Notes: generated from the sequence alone by a model not told the origin. Positions 35,539-46,073 are shown, counted from the stretch's first letter. The stretch is DNA of 64,000 bases from Aquisalinus luteolus (GCF_009712425.2 NZ_VCJR02000001.1:1554001-1618000), one strand, 5' to 3'. Numbers and translations: made by a program.

Positions 35539-36591
35539 CTATCTGGGCTGCTGCTGCGTGATGCAGTGGAACGATCCACCGCCGGTCAGCACATGGGTCG
35601 CATCGATGGCATGGACATGTTCGCGGCCGACGGCATCGGCGAGCAGTTCCACCGCCTCCATCGCATAGCTTTCCTGTTTCTCAGTCGTGGCATAGACCGG
35701 CACGACCAGCGACTTGTTGGCGATATAGAAATTCATGTGGCTCGCCGGTACGATCTCGCCATCCTCGTTCAGGATGCGGCCCGGCGACGGGATCTCGATC
35801 ACCTCCAGCTTGCGGCCGGTGGCGTCCCGCGCCCCTGCCAGCGCATCGCGGATCGCGCGGTAAGCGTCCCTGTTCGGATCATCCTCGCCGGACGGCGCCA
35901 TGCACACGACCTTCCCCGGCGCGACGAAGCGGGCGATATTATCGACATGGCCGTCCGTGTGGTCGTTCAGCAGACCGTCATCGAGCCAGACGACTTTCTC
36001 GATACCAAGAGCCTCAGCCATCAGCGCCTCGAACCGCGCCTCCGTCATGCCCTTGTTGCGGTTCGGGTTCAGCACGCACTGGCGCGTGGTCAGGATCGTG
36101 CCCTGCCCGTCCGTGTCAATGGCTCCGCCCTCAAGAATAAAATCGTGTGCGGACAATTTGGTGTCCGCCATCTTGGCAACGATCGGCGCGATCTCGTCAT
36201 CGGATTCCAGCAAATACTTTCCGCCCCAGCCATTAAAGCCGAAGCGAGACGCAGTCAGCCCGCTACCGGCCTTTACGAAGATCGGCCCGGTATCGCGCAA
36301 CCAGATATCGCCAATGGGCGCCTCATGCAGGAACAGCCGGCCCGTCTGGATCAGATCATCCAGCATCGCCTCGGCGCTGTTGCGGGCTTCCTCGCCGCGC
36401 AAGAGGATATGCACGGTCTCGCCCGCGACGCTGTCATTTTCGGGGTCCGGCATGGCGATCGCCTCGAACAGGGCGGCGACTTCCTCGCGCGCGGGGGCGA
36501 GATTGTCTTCCCACAGATCGGCTGCGCTCGGCCAGGCAGACCAGACCGCTTCGTGCTCATCCCATTCTGCAGGGAAATGAATGTCGGCCAT
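35539..36591 (-). CDS. aguA: Agmatine deiminase
   Basis: Converts agmatine to N-carbamoylputrescine. 350 residues of the guanidino-group-modifying fold: WPSAADLWEDNLAPAREE at the start, WLRDTGPIFV, ILEGGAIDTDGQGTI, NDHTDGHVDNIARF and the C-terminal GGGSFHCITQQ with the catalytic Cys. It stands 15 bases after prmC and immediately before aguB; an arginine decarboxylase is not in the window. Confidence 0.95.
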   Translation of the reverse strand: MADIHFPAEWDEHEAVWSAWPSAADLWEDNLAPAREEVAALFEAIAMPDPENDSVAGETVHILLRGEEARNSAEAMLDDLIQTGRLFLHEAPIGDIWLRDTGPIFVKAGSGLTASRFGFNGWGGKYLLESDDEIAPIVAKMADTKLSAHDFILEGGAIDTDGQGTILTTRQCVLNPNRNKGMTEARFEALMAEALGIEKVVWLDDGLLNDHTDGHVDNIARFVAPGKVVCMAPSGEDDPNRDAYRAIRDALAGARDATGRKLEVIEIPSPGRILNEDGEIVPASHMNFYIANKSLVVPVYATTEKQESYAMEAVELLADAVGREHVHAIDATHVLTGGGSFHCITQQQPR

Positions 36592-36606
36592 GAATGGCTC
36601 CTCGTC

Positions 36607-37482
36607 TTATTGGGCCGGCAAGAGCGCGACGGCGCGCGCATGCCCGGCTAGGTCGTTTCTGGTGATAACAGATATCTCACGGCCTTGTGCCGCAAATCCA
36701 GCCTTCATCAGGCTTTCTATATCGCTGGCCTGTCCGGCGCCCGCCTCGATGATGACGATCCCGTTTTCGGCCAGCTGTTTCGGCAGCATATGGGACAGGA
36801 TGAGATAGGCATCAAGTCCCTTTTCTCCGGCAAACAACGCCATGGCCGGTTCGTAATCTTTCACCTCGACTGACAGGCTGTCGCGATCGCCGTCCGGTAT
36901 ATAGGGCGGGTTTGAGATGATCAGGTCAAACTTGCCGGAGACCGGCTCGGCGAAATCATGCTCCTGTACCTCGACGCGCTCGCCCAGTCCCAGCGCCTCG
37001 AAATTGCGCGAGGCGATAGCCAGTGCCGCCGGGCTGAGGTCGACTGCAACGCCTCTCGCCTGGGGAAATTCCGTCAGCAATGCAGCGAGCAAGCATCCGC
37101 TGCCGGTACCAAGGTCGAGGATCGTTTCCGGCGGGCGGGCGAGGCACAATTCGCGCGCCAGTTCGATCAACGTTTCACTGTCCGGTCGCGGCGACAGCAC
37201 ATCACCCGAAACCTGAAAACTCAGGCCCCAGAATTCCTTCTCGCCGGTGATCTGCGCCAGCGGTTCCCCGGCGGCGCGGCGGGCTACCAGTGACTCGTAA
37301 TGGGCTGCCTCTTCCGCCCCCAGCCTGTGATCAGGCCAGCCGATGAGGTCGGCATGGGACAGGCCGGTGACATGCTGCAAGAGAAGACGGCTGTCGAGCC
37401 GCGCAGTCTGGCTGGTGCCTGCAAGCGACACGACGCCAGCCTTCAGCGCGTCGGCGACGGTCGTGCCGGGCGCTAGGGCCAT
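36607..37482 (-). CDS. prmC: Release-factor glutamine methyltransferase PrmC
   Basis: Methylates the GGQ glutamine of release factors. 291 residues with the SAM loop ILDLGTGSGCLLAALLTEF and the catalytic IISNPPYIPDGD. It is one base after the prfA stop codon and obviously co-transcribed with its substrate gene. The start ATG at 37482 is the only good one. Confidence 0.95.
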   Translation of the reverse strand: MALAPGTTVADALKAGVVSLAGTSQTARLDSRLLLQHVTGLSHADLIGWPDHRLGAEEAAHYESLVARRAAGEPLAQITGEKEFWGLSFQVSGDVLSPRPDSETLIELARELCLARPPETILDLGTGSGCLLAALLTEFPQARGVAVDLSPAALAIASRNFEALGLGERVEVQEHDFAEPVSGKFDLIISNPPYIPDGDRDSLSVEVKDYEPAMALFAGEKGLDAYLILSHMLPKQLAENGIVIIEAGAGQASDIESLMKAGFAAQGREISVITRNDLAGHARAVALLPAQ

Positions 37483-37483
37483 C

Positions 37484-38560
37484 TTATGCGTCTTCGCTTT
37501 CCATGGCCGCCAAGCGGTCAGCCTGGTCCTGCTCGGTCAGCGCGTCGATCAGTTCGTCCAGCGCCTCGCCGGCGATCACCTTGTCGAGCTTGTAGAGCGT
37601 CAGGTTGATGCGGTGGTCGGTCACCCGGCTTTGCGGGAAATTATAGGTGCGAATGCGTTCGGACCTATCACCGGAGCCGATCTGGCCCTTGCGCTCAGCC
37701 GCGCGTTCCGCATCGGCGCGGGCGCGTTCAGCATCGTAAAGGCGCGCCATGAGAACCTTCATAGCCTTGGCGCGGTTCTTGTGCTGGGATTTCTCGTCCT
37801 GCTGGATGACGACGACGCCAGTCGGCAGGTGAGTAATGCGAACCGCAGAGTCCGTCGTGTTCACCGACTGGCCACCCGGGCCGGAGGCGCGGAACACGTC
37901 GATCCGCAAGTCGTTTTCGTTGATCTGGATGTCGACATCTTCCGGTTCCGGCAGCACGGCGACGGTCGCGGCGGAGGTGTGAACACGGCCCTGCGTCTCC
38001 GTTTCCGGCACGCGCTGGACCCGGTGAACGCCGGACTCATATTTCAACCGGGCAAAGACGTTATCGCCGCTGATCGAGGCCTGGATTTCCTTGTAGCCGC
38101 CCATGTCGGATTCCGAAGCGGACAATACCTCGACCCGCCAGCCGACGATCTGGGCGTGGCGCTGATACATGCGGAACAGGTCGCCCGCGAACAGCGCCGC
38201 CTCGTCGCCACCTGTGCCGGCACGGACCTCGAGGATGACGCTGGCATTGTCGGCCTTGTCCTTGGGCAGCAGCATGATCTGCAGCTGTTTTTCCAGTTGC
38301 GGCATGCGTTCCTTCAGTGCTTCCAGCTCTTCCCATGCGAGTGCCGCCATCTCCTTGTCATCGGAATAGGCCATCTCGTTGAGGTCATCGATCTGGTTGC
38401 GGGCATCCAGCAGTTCGCGCCCGGCCTCGGCAACGGGCCGCAATTCCGCATGCTCCTTTGACAGGCGGACGATATCATCCGGATTGGTCACGACGGACAT
38501 CTTTTCTTCGACAGCCTTGAACCGGCTGATCAGAGCGTCCAGTTTTTCACTCGGTATCAC
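37484..38560 (-). CDS. prfA: Peptide chain release factor 1
   Basis: Terminates translation at UAA and UAG. Start at the GTG at 38560 ([14 protein letters not shown]), with AAGG upstream; the frame from 38578 (TTG) is less likely. 358 residues with the stop-codon recognition area near [16 protein letters not shown] and the catalytic GGQ in [14 protein letters not shown]. prmC follows after one base. A terminator-like hairpin ends about 15 bases before its start. Confidence 0.96.
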   Translation of the reverse strand: MIPSEKLDALISRFKAVEEKMSVVTNPDDIVRLSKEHAELRPVAEAGRELLDARNQIDDLNEMAYSDDKEMAALAWEELEALKERMPQLEKQLQIMLLPKDKADNASVILEVRAGTGGDEAALFAGDLFRMYQRHAQIVGWRVEVLSASESDMGGYKEIQASISGDNVFARLKYESGVHRVQRVPETETQGRVHTSAATVAVLPEPEDVDIQINENDLRIDVFRASGPGGQSVNTTDSAVRITHLPTGVVVIQQDEKSQHKNRAKAMKVLMARLYDAERARADAERAAERKGQIGSGDRSERIRTYNFPQSRVTDHRINLTLYKLDKVIAGEALDELIDALTEQDQADRLAAMESEDA

Positions 38561-38574
38561 GCGTATTATCCTTA

Positions 38575-38610
38575 ACAAAAACGGGATAACTCTCCCCAGA
38601 GCTATCCCGC
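38575..38610 (-). terminator. Terminator-like hairpin just upstream of prfA
   Basis: Arms at 38582-38593 and 38598-38609 pair with one internal mismatch (CGGGATAACTCT with AGAGCTATCCCG), four-base loop, followed on the minus strand by GTTTTTGTT. It may be the ispG terminator; but as it ends about 15 bases from the prfA start it could also act as an attenuator of prfA-prmC. Confidence 0.7.
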
Positions 38611-38703
38611 ATATCGCGGTATTCTAGCAATTGCGCAAGATCACTGCAAATCGTCACGGCAATGCGAAGGCTGCCAAACGGCTTCCCGTTCCGTCAGCAG
38701 CAG

Positions 38704-39822
38704 TTATTCAGCCGCATCAAGGCTTCTTGCTGCCTCGATCTCTTCGGCTTTTTTCTCAACCAATTCAACAAGATGGTCAATCATTTTGTCGTTTGACATC
38801 TTGTGGTCGGGCAGCCCAGCCAGATAGACCATGCCGGACTGGGCACCGCCGCCGGTAAAGCCGATATCCGTCTCTCGTGCCTCGCCCGGCCCGTTTACCA
38901 CGCACCCGATCACCGACAGGGTCATCGGCGTCGTGATATGCGCGAGGCGCTGTTCGAGAATTTCCACTGTCTTGATCACGTCGAAGCCCTGGCGGGCGCA
39001 GGACGGGCAGGAAATCACGTTCACGCCGCGATGGCGCAAATTGAGGCTCTTCAGGATATCGAAGCCGACCTTCACCTCTTCCACCGGGTCGGCGGAAAGG
39101 GACACGCGGATCGTGTCGCCGATGCCGGCCCAGAGCAGCGAGCCAAGACCAATGGCGGACTTCACCGAGCCAATGCGCAGGCCTCCGGCCTCTGTCACGC
39201 CCAGATGCAACGGCGCGTCTGTCGCTTCGGCCAGCGCGTGATAGGCGGCAACGGTCAGGAAGACGTCGGACGCCTTCACCGAGATCTTGTACTCATGGAA
39301 GTCATTGTCATCGAGGATGCGGGCGTGATCGAGGGCGCTTTCCACCATCGCTTCGGGGCATGGCTCGCCATATTTTTCCAGCAGGTGCTTTTCCAGCGAG
39401 CCACCATTTACGCCGATACGCATGGAGCAGCCATTGTTGCGGGCGGCGGAGATCACCTCCCTTACCCGGTCTGCCTTACCGATATTGCCCGGATTGATGC
39501 GCAGGCAGGCAGCACCGGCCTCGGCGGCCTCGATCCCGCGTTTATAGTGGAAGTGAATATCAGCCACGATCGGCACGGGCGAGAACTTGCAGATCTCCTT
39601 CATTGCCGCGGTGGACGGCTCGTCCGGGCAGGAAACGCGCACGATATCCGCACCGGCCTCAGCCGCCTGCTCGATCTGCTGCAGGGTCGCCTTTGCGTCG
39701 GCGGTGGAGGTATTGGTCATCGTCTGCACGGCGATCGGCGCGTCGCCGCCGACCGGCACATTGCCGACCATGATCTGACGGCTCTTGCGCCGTTCGATAT
39801 CCCGCCATGGACGTACACTCAT
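38704..39822 (-). CDS. ispG: 4-hydroxy-3-methylbut-2-enyl diphosphate synthase
   Basis: Iron-sulfur enzyme of the MEP isoprenoid pathway (GcpE). 372 residues from the ATG at 39822 ([16 protein letters not shown] upstream). The 4Fe-4S ligands are in [10 protein letters not shown] and [12 protein letters not shown]. Start region [18 protein letters not shown] and [10 protein letters not shown] are typical. It follows the rodZ-like gene, the rodZ-ispG link known in many proteobacteria. Confidence 0.95.
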   Translation of the reverse strand: MSVRPWRDIERRKSRQIMVGNVPVGGDAPIAVQTMTNTSTADAKATLQQIEQAAEAGADIVRVSCPDEPSTAAMKEICKFSPVPIVADIHFHYKRGIEAAEAGAACLRINPGNIGKADRVREVISAARNNGCSMRIGVNGGSLEKHLLEKYGEPCPEAMVESALDHARILDDNDFHEYKISVKASDVFLTVAAYHALAEATDAPLHLGVTEAGGLRIGSVKSAIGLGSLLWAGIGDTIRVSLSADPVEEVKVGFDILKSLNLRHRGVNVISCPSCARQGFDVIKTVEILEQRLAHITTPMTLSVIGCVVNGPGEARETDIGFTGGGAQSGMVYLAGLPDHKMSNDKMIDHLVELVEKKAEEIEAARSLDAAE

Positions 39823-39970
39823 GAGATTTGCCTTCTTGTCGCGCGAACACCTGCTCTTGGCTGGCCGAATGCTCCATGTGAGCAATCCGAAGCCCGGGTC
39901 AAGGCCCGGTCAGGTCGGCATGATTATGCCAGTGCGCTGTCTATCAGCACAATGGCCTGTTTTTGCGAAA

Positions 39971-41311
39971 TTATTGTGGCAATTCGAAGCGGAAGCGTGT
40001 CGAGCGGGTATAAACCGGGATCGGGTTGCCATTGCGTGTCGCGGGATCGAAGCTCCAGCGCGAGACGGCAGAAATTGCTGCGGCATTGAAGCATTCATTC
40101 GTGGTCTCGGTCACGCGAACATTGACCGGCGCACCACGGCTGGAAATGTCATAGGTCACGACAACCGCCTCAGTACCGGTCGAAAGGCGCTCGCAGCGGC
40201 GCGGATAGATCGGGGAGACCCGGGCGGTACTGACAGGTTCGGTATAGACTGCCTCTGTCACTTCGTTCGTCTCGACAGTCTCTGCGCCCTCTTCATCAAG
40301 CGCTTCCGGCGCAGCCTGACCGACAATCGCCTGTGGCGTCTGATCGATTACATCGGTCGCACTGGCAAGGCCGGTGTCCGAGGCCTCGAGTTCGTCTTCT
40401 GCCTCAGTCGCGGCGGGTTCTGTTGCCGTAACTTCAGGTTCTACCGGCTGCTCGACAGGGGCAATCTGCTCGGCATTGAGCTGTTCTGCGGCAGAAATAT
40501 CTGACAGCGCCTCCTCGCCAGACGCAATCGCCGCAGCATCTTGCTCGGACAGGGCCGGATCAACGGTTTCGCCCAGCAGCACTGCAGCGGCGTCTGTCGG
40601 AATTTCTACAGGTACATCACCATCTGCGGGCATGGTAGGATCGGTAACTGCCTCGCCGTTCTCCGCAGCAAGATCGACTGCTGTGGCGTCGAGCCCTGTC
40701 GGCTCCTGCGTTTCATTGGTCGGCATTCCGGGGATCGGTTCGACATTGGTGTTGGGTTGCGGACGGGCGACCGGGACTTCATTCGCGCCGCCATTGCTGG
40801 CCGTTCGCGCGTCGATCGGACGCTCCTGCAGCGGCGTGCCGGCGATTTGGACCGGGCCATCCGTCTCCGGCTCGCGCAGCACCTGCCAGGCGACCCAGAT
40901 GATGAAGGCAAGAATGGCGACAACGGCGAGCAGCGACAATTCCTTGCCACCGGAAAGCTCGCGCCGGGCCGGCATGTTCACCTGCGGCGCGATCGAAGAC
41001 CGCGCATAACCCGCCTCTTCCCTGAAGCGATTGACCAGTGCGTCAGCAGGCAGCTCCAGCAACTGGGCATAAGCCTTGACGAAACCGGTCGTGTAGGCAG
41101 CAACCGGCAGCTTGCCGATCTCCATCGCCTCGATCGCTTCGATATGGACTTCACGGATATTGGTCGCTTCGGAGACATCCTCGATCGATAGCTTGCGTGA
41201 CTCCCGCGCCGCGCAAAGCATGGCCCCGGCGGACTGGAAGCTGTCATCCTTGACGGAGCCGCGTTTTACGCGCTCCTCATCAAGCTCTACGACATCTGCG
41301 ACACTAGACAT
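39971..41311 (-). CDS. rodZ: RodZ-like HTH membrane protein fused to TonB C-terminal domain
   Basis: 446 residues from the ATG at 41311 (GGGG upstream). Residues about 25-95 are a RodZ-type cytoplasmic HTH (GAMLCAARESRKLSIEDVSE; AAYTTGFVKAYAQLLELPAD). One membrane helix (LSLLAVVAILAFIIWVAWQV) follows, then a 200-residue Pro/Ala/Glu-rich periplasmic linker. The last 85 residues (STARVSPIYPRRCERLSTG through YDISSRGAPVNVRV to RSTRFRFELPQ) match a TonB C-terminal domain, replacing the usual RodZ C-terminal domain. RodZ links MreB to the envelope. The combination may tie cell shape to a partner in the periplasm. ispG follows. Confidence 0.83.
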   Translation of the reverse strand: MSSVADVVELDEERVKRGSVKDDSFQSAGAMLCAARESRKLSIEDVSEATNIREVHIEAIEAMEIGKLPVAAYTTGFVKAYAQLLELPADALVNRFREEAGYARSSIAPQVNMPARRELSGGKELSLLAVVAILAFIIWVAWQVLREPETDGPVQIAGTPLQERPIDARTASNGGANEVPVARPQPNTNVEPIPGMPTNETQEPTGLDATAVDLAAENGEAVTDPTMPADGDVPVEIPTDAAAVLLGETVDPALSEQDAAAIASGEEALSDISAAEQLNAEQIAPVEQPVEPEVTATEPAATEAEDELEASDTGLASATDVIDQTPQAIVGQAAPEALDEEGAETVETNEVTEAVYTEPVSTARVSPIYPRRCERLSTGTEAVVVTYDISSRGAPVNVRVTETTNECFNAAAISAVSRWSFDPATRNGNPIPVYTRSTRFRFELPQ

Positions 41312-41504
41312 GACTATCCCCAACTCCGTATCCGGCAGTGCCAGAACGATACTGGCAGTATGGCCGTGGTCGGCCCCGAAATTCAATCAGGTTGTATGAT
41401 GCGAATCCGATGCCAACACACCTTTGGCCTGAGGAAAATAAATATTTTGCTGCGATGCAAAGGCAGTGGGTGCGAAATAGTTCACAACCCCCTCAAAAAC
41501 CTGC

Positions 41505-43787
41505 CTAAAGCGCCACTCCATGGCGATAGGCATATTCCAGCAGCTCATCGCGCAAGGTCTGTTTGCTGGACTGTAGGCGGGGCTCAAGCCACGCAACGAG
41601 GTCGTTCAGGTCGATAGAACGAATCATTTTCTTCAACGGACCGATGGAGGATGCAGGCACGGACAGGCGCTGGATATCCAGCGCCATCAGGGCCATCGCC
41701 ATCAATGGATCGGCTGCCTGCTCCCCGCAATAGCAGATCGGCTTGTCGGCCAGATTGGCCTTGTCGGCGATCATTTTCAGGAAGCTGAGAAAGGCCGGGT
41801 GCAGAGGATCATACCGTCCTGTCAGCTTGTCGGACTCCCGGTCGGCGGCGAAGAAAAACTGCGCCAGGTCATTGCCACCAAGCGACAGGAAGTCGACCAG
41901 CGGTGCGATGTGCTCCACACGCCACGCAGCCGACGGGATTTCTATCATCGCACCCAGCTTGATCGAAGCTGGCAGCGGCTTGTCCTGCCGTTTGCGCCGC
42001 TCGATTTCCTTATCGATGATGGCACGGGCCTGCACGATCTCGTCACTCGTCGTGACCAGCGGCAGCAGGATACTCAGTTCACGGCCTTCCGCCGCAGCGA
42101 TCAGCGCGCGCAGCTGCGGGCGGAGCAGGCCTTCGCGGTCAATCGACATGCGCAGGCCGCGCCAGCCCATGGCCGGGTTCGCCTCGTGGGACATCTTCAT
42201 GTAGGTCGCGGCCTTGTCGCTGCCGAGATCGGCGGTACGGAACACGATGGGTTTGTCATGCGCCGCATCAAGGATAGAGCGGTACAGCGTCTCCTGTTCC
42301 TGCGCCGTCGGTAGTTGCGGCCCGATCAGGAATTGCAGCTCTGTGCGGAAAAGGCCAATCCCCTCCGCCCCGGTCGCATCCAGATGCGGCATGTCGATGG
42401 CAAGACCGGCATTCAGGAATAATTCGATATTCGTCCCGTCCTTCGTTACTGCCGGCAGGTCGCGAAGGGCGGCATAAGCCTTCTGCTCTTCGGAATAGAT
42501 CGCCAGCTTGTCTTCATAGGACGAGATAATGTCCGAGCCCGGACGAAGGTGGATCTCGCCCGTGCCGCCATCGACAATGATGCGGTCGCCGATCTCTGCC
42601 TTGTCGATCACTGACGGGCACTTGCCCAGCAGCGGGATACCTAGAGAACGGGCAACGATCGCCGCGTGGGAGGTATCGGACCCCTCACCCAGCACGATCC
42701 CCTTCAGCTTGTTGCGGTCGAGTTCGAGAATTTCAGCCGGCCCGAGAGAGCGTGCGAGCAGCACGGCATCCTGCGGCAATTCCAGCTGCGCCTGATAGGC
42801 ATCGCCGCCCAGCGCCCTGAGCAGCCGACGCGACAGGTCGTCGAGGTCGTGCATGCGCTCGCGGATATAGGGGTCCTTGGCCTGGCGCATGCGCTTGCGG
42901 TTCTCGCCCTGCACCTGCTCCACGGCGCTTTCCGCCGTCAGGCCGGACTGGACCGCATCTTCCAGCCGCCGTGCCCAACCCTTGTCATAGGCAAACAGGC
43001 GATAGACCTCCAGCACCTCACGCGAGACGGTGGCAAGGTCCTGGTTGGCGGCAATCATCTCGTCGATGGACTTGCGCAGGGAAGCGAGCCCGGTTTGCAG
43101 GCGCTCGATCTCCTCGGCGACGTTATCGGCGAACACGCGGTGCTTGGGCGCCGGCGGCTCATGCAGCGCAACCGTGCCGATGGCGATACCGGCAACGATG
43201 GGCGCACCCATGAGATGCTCATGACGATGCAGGACGCGGTCGACTTCCTGCGCATCGGCCTCCTCCAGCAGGTCGCCGGCGGCGACGATTTCGGCCAGCA
43301 CGGTCGCGACGATCTGTGCGGCTTCGACCTCTTCCTCCGTATACTCACGGACAGCCTTGTTCTGGATGACGAGAACGCCCAGCACCTGGCCGGTGCGGAT
43401 GATCGGCACGCCCAGGAATGCGTTCAGCAATTCCTCGCCGACTTCAGGCCGGAACGAGAAAGACGGGTGCTTGGGCGCATCGCGCAGGTTGATCGGCTCC
43501 GCCGTGCGGGCAACATACCCAACAAGGCCCTCGCTCCACTGCATGCGCGTATTGTGCACGGCATCAGGGTTCAGGCCCTGCGTGGAGAACAGCTCCAGCA
43601 TGTCATCGGCGCGGCGCAGATAGATCGAGCAGACATCGGCCACCATGTTGTTGGCGATAGCGCTGGTCAGGTGATCGAGCCGCTGCTGCGCCCCCTCCTC
43701 GACAGCCATGACCTCGCGCAGGCGCTTTAGCAGCACGCGCGGCGAGCTCGTCTGGGTGCCGAGGCGTATGGAGCTGTCTATGGGCAT
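41505..43787 (-). CDS. ptsP: Phosphoenolpyruvate-protein phosphotransferase PtsP (EI-Ntr)
   Basis: Enzyme I of the nitrogen phosphotransferase system. 760 residues: N-terminal GAF domain (residues about 20-170, GLVGYVARTAEPINLRDA) and the PEP-utilising Enzyme I portion with the phospho-His in GEGSDTSHAAIVARSLGI and the catalytic Cys region ICYCGEQAADPL. GAF-EI-Ntr senses nitrogen metabolites in related bacteria. No HPr or EIIA gene is in the window. lysC lies 9 bases upstream on the same strand. Confidence 0.95.
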   Translation of the reverse strand: MPIDSSIRLGTQTSSPRVLLKRLREVMAVEEGAQQRLDHLTSAIANNMVADVCSIYLRRADDMLELFSTQGLNPDAVHNTRMQWSEGLVGYVARTAEPINLRDAPKHPSFSFRPEVGEELLNAFLGVPIIRTGQVLGVLVIQNKAVREYTEEEVEAAQIVATVLAEIVAAGDLLEEADAQEVDRVLHRHEHLMGAPIVAGIAIGTVALHEPPAPKHRVFADNVAEEIERLQTGLASLRKSIDEMIAANQDLATVSREVLEVYRLFAYDKGWARRLEDAVQSGLTAESAVEQVQGENRKRMRQAKDPYIRERMHDLDDLSRRLLRALGGDAYQAQLELPQDAVLLARSLGPAEILELDRNKLKGIVLGEGSDTSHAAIVARSLGIPLLGKCPSVIDKAEIGDRIIVDGGTGEIHLRPGSDIISSYEDKLAIYSEEQKAYAALRDLPAVTKDGTNIELFLNAGLAIDMPHLDATGAEGIGLFRTELQFLIGPQLPTAQEQETLYRSILDAAHDKPIVFRTADLGSDKAATYMKMSHEANPAMGWRGLRMSIDREGLLRPQLRALIAAAEGRELSILLPLVTTSDEIVQARAIIDKEIERRKRQDKPLPASIKLGAMIEIPSAAWRVEHIAPLVDFLSLGGNDLAQFFFAADRESDKLTGRYDPLHPAFLSFLKMIADKANLADKPICYCGEQAADPLMAMALMALDIQRLSVPASSIGPLKKMIRSIDLNDLVAWLEPRLQSSKQTLRDELLEYAYRHGVAL

Positions 43788-43796
43788 GTTACGGGA

Positions 43797-45125
43797 TCAG
43801 GATGCCTCAGCCAGGTTATGGAGACCATAGGCCTGATGCAGCGCCCTGACGGCCAGCTCTGTATATTCGGAATGGATCAGCACGCTGATCTTGATCTCCG
43901 ACGTCGAGATATTCAGGATATTGATGCCGCGATCAGCCAGCGTCTTGAACATTGTCGCGGCGACACCGGCATGGCTTTTCATCCCGACACCAATGACCGA
44001 AACTTTCGACACATTGCGGTCGGCGACGACATCCGTATAGCCGATCTCGTCCTTCAACCCGGCCAGCAGGTCCTGCGCCCTGGACAGGTCTGTCTCGTCA
44101 AGCGAGAAGGAAATGTTTGCCGCCTTGCCGGTCTTGGCCGGTGACTGGACGATCATGTCGACATTGATATTGGCCTTGGCCAGTTCGTTGAATATTCGTG
44201 CTGCACGGCCCGGCTCATCCGGAACCGTCATCAGGCTGATCTTCGCTTCGGACCGGCTGGGCGTAACGCCGCTGACTATATGTTTTTCCACGATCTCTTC
44301 CTCATCGCAAATTACGGTGCACGGATGCATCTTGCCGTCCCGGGCTTCTGCCGGATCGGCGAAGCTCGACAGAACCCGCAGCCGAACATGATACGCCATG
44401 GCAAGTTCCACCGAGCGGGTCTGCAAAACCTTCGCGCCCAGGGACGCCATTTCCAGCATTTCCTCATAGGAAACACGGGAAAGCCGGCGCGCATCCTGGG
44501 TGATGCGTGGATCGGTCGTATAGACACCGTCCACATCAGTATAAATGTCGCAGCGCTCCGCGCCAAGGGCGGCGGCAAGCGCGACGGCAGTGGTGTCAGA
44601 CCCGCCACGGCCGAGCGTTGCGATACGCCCGTCCGGCGCGATGCCCTGGAAACCGGCGACGATGGCGATCTCGCCGCTGTCGATTGCCGGGGCGAGATTA
44701 TCCGCCGGAATATCGAGAATACGCGCCTTGCCATGGGCTTCGCTCGTTTTCAGCGGGATCTGCCAGCCCTGCCACGACCGTGCCTTGTAGCCATGGGATT
44801 GCAGCATGACGGCGAGCAGCCCCGAAGTCACCTGCTCACCGGAGGAGACGACGGCGTCATATTCAAGGTTGTCCGAGACGCGTGAATTGCCGCGTGTACT
44901 TGCCTTCTTGACGTAATCAACGAGCTTGTTCGTCTCGCCTGCCATGGCCGAAACCACGACGACCACTGCATTGCCGGCATCGGCTTCGAGCTTCACGAAT
45001 TCAGCGACCCGCGCGATACGCTCGATATCGGCGACGGACGTGCCGCCGAATTTCATTACGATCCGTGAGCCGGTGCTCTGGCCGGGCGCGCCTATTGCCG
45101 CATTCTCGTCGGTTGGGGAAGACAT
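43797..45125 (-). CDS. lysC: Aspartokinase
   Basis: First step of the lysine, threonine and methionine pathway. I start at the ATG at 45125 (MSSPTDENAA), giving 442 residues; initiation at 45056 (MKFGGTSVADIE) is possible. The kinase motif KFGGTSVAD, the GFQGIAPDGRIATLGRGGSD substrate loop and two ACT domains near the C-terminus (SLMTVPDEPGRAARIF; SVIGVGMKSHAGVA) are seen, implying feedback by lysine or threonine. It diverges from ubiG. Confidence 0.94.
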   Translation of the reverse strand: MSSPTDENAAIGAPGQSTGSRIVMKFGGTSVADIERIARVAEFVKLEADAGNAVVVVVSAMAGETNKLVDYVKKASTRGNSRVSDNLEYDAVVSSGEQVTSGLLAVMLQSHGYKARSWQGWQIPLKTSEAHGKARILDIPADNLAPAIDSGEIAIVAGFQGIAPDGRIATLGRGGSDTTAVALAAALGAERCDIYTDVDGVYTTDPRITQDARRLSRVSYEEMLEMASLGAKVLQTRSVELAMAYHVRLRVLSSFADPAEARDGKMHPCTVICDEEEIVEKHIVSGVTPSRSEAKISLMTVPDEPGRAARIFNELAKANINVDMIVQSPAKTGKAANISFSLDETDLSRAQDLLAGLKDEIGYTDVVADRNVSKVSVIGVGMKSHAGVAATMFKTLADRGINILNISTSEIKISVLIHSEYTELAVRALHQAYGLHNLAEAS

Positions 45126-45272
45126 CTCAATTCCATCAACTATATGAATTCCAACAAGGAAGTGCCATTGCCAGACGATGGGGTTTGGGCCCAGAATCCG
45201 GCGCCGGTCTTCCAAGAGCGCATGTCTAAGGGCGTCGCCCCTTCAGTGCAAGCAAGAGGTTAGGAAATTATC

Positions 45273-46073
45273 GTGTCAGAAACGGCAAATAAGGCAGAAT
45301 CCACTAGGCAAGCACCTGTGTGCTCGCCCTCCGGCACCACTGTGGATGCGGGTGAGATCGACAAGTTTTCAGCCATGGCCGCCGACTGGTGGGACCCGAC
45401 CGGCAAGTTCAAGCCGCTGCACAAGTTCAACCCGATCCGCCTGACCCATATCCGTAACGAGATTTGCGCCCATTTCGGCCGTGACCCGAATGCCCCGCGC
45501 CCACTGGAAGGCTTGCGTCTTCTCGACATCGGTTGCGGCGGTGGCCTTGTGTCTGAGCCGATGGCGCGTCTGGGCGCCGAGGTGACCGGCATCGATGCCG
45601 CCGAAAAGAACGTGAAGACCGCCCTCACCCATGCCGCAGAACAGGGCGTGACCGTCGATTATCGCGCAACAACTGCCGAGGACCTGCTGGCCAGCGATAT
45701 CGAGCCCTTCGATGTCGTCCTGAACCTCGAAGTCGTCGAGCATGTCGCCGATGTCGACCTGTTCCTGAAGACCTCGGCCAATCTGGTGCGCCCCGGCGGC
45801 ATCATGTTCGTTGCGACGATCAACCGTACGCTGAAGGCCTTCGCCACGGCGAAATTCGCGGCGGAATATATCCTGCGCTGGCTGCCCATCGGCACCCATG
45901 ACCAGAACAAGTTCGTCAAGCCCGAGGAAGCCCGCCACGCTCTCGAGGGCGCCGGCATGGTGGTCGAACCACCTGTCGGCATGACCTACCAGCCCCTGTC
46001 GGACAAGTGGCACGTCACCGGCGATGCATCGGTCAACTACATGATCACCGCGACCAAGCCGCAGCTGTCCTGA
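45273..46073 (+). CDS. ubiG: Ubiquinone biosynthesis O-methyltransferase UbiG
   Basis: Performs both O-methylations in ubiquinone synthesis. 266 residues from a GTG at 45273. The SAM loop is [19 protein letters not shown], and the N-terminal [20 protein letters not shown] with [11 protein letters not shown] is characteristic. It diverges from lysC, as in many alphaproteobacteria, and converges on the ferritin-like gene, eight bases away. Confidence 0.94.
   Translation: MSETANKAESTRQAPVCSPSGTTVDAGEIDKFSAMAADWWDPTGKFKPLHKFNPIRLTHIRNEICAHFGRDPNAPRPLEGLRLLDIGCGGGLVSEPMARLGAEVTGIDAAEKNVKTALTHAAEQGVTVDYRATTAEDLLASDIEPFDVVLNLEVVEHVADVDLFLKTSANLVRPGGIMFVATINRTLKAFATAKFAAEYILRWLPIGTHDQNKFVKPEEARHALEGAGMVVEPPVGMTYQPLSDKWHVTGDASVNYMITATKPQLS

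Noticed and set aside
38803-40089. Long plus-strand frame opposite ispG and rodZ
   Set aside because: Overlaps two well-supported genes on the other strand and shows no recognisable domain.
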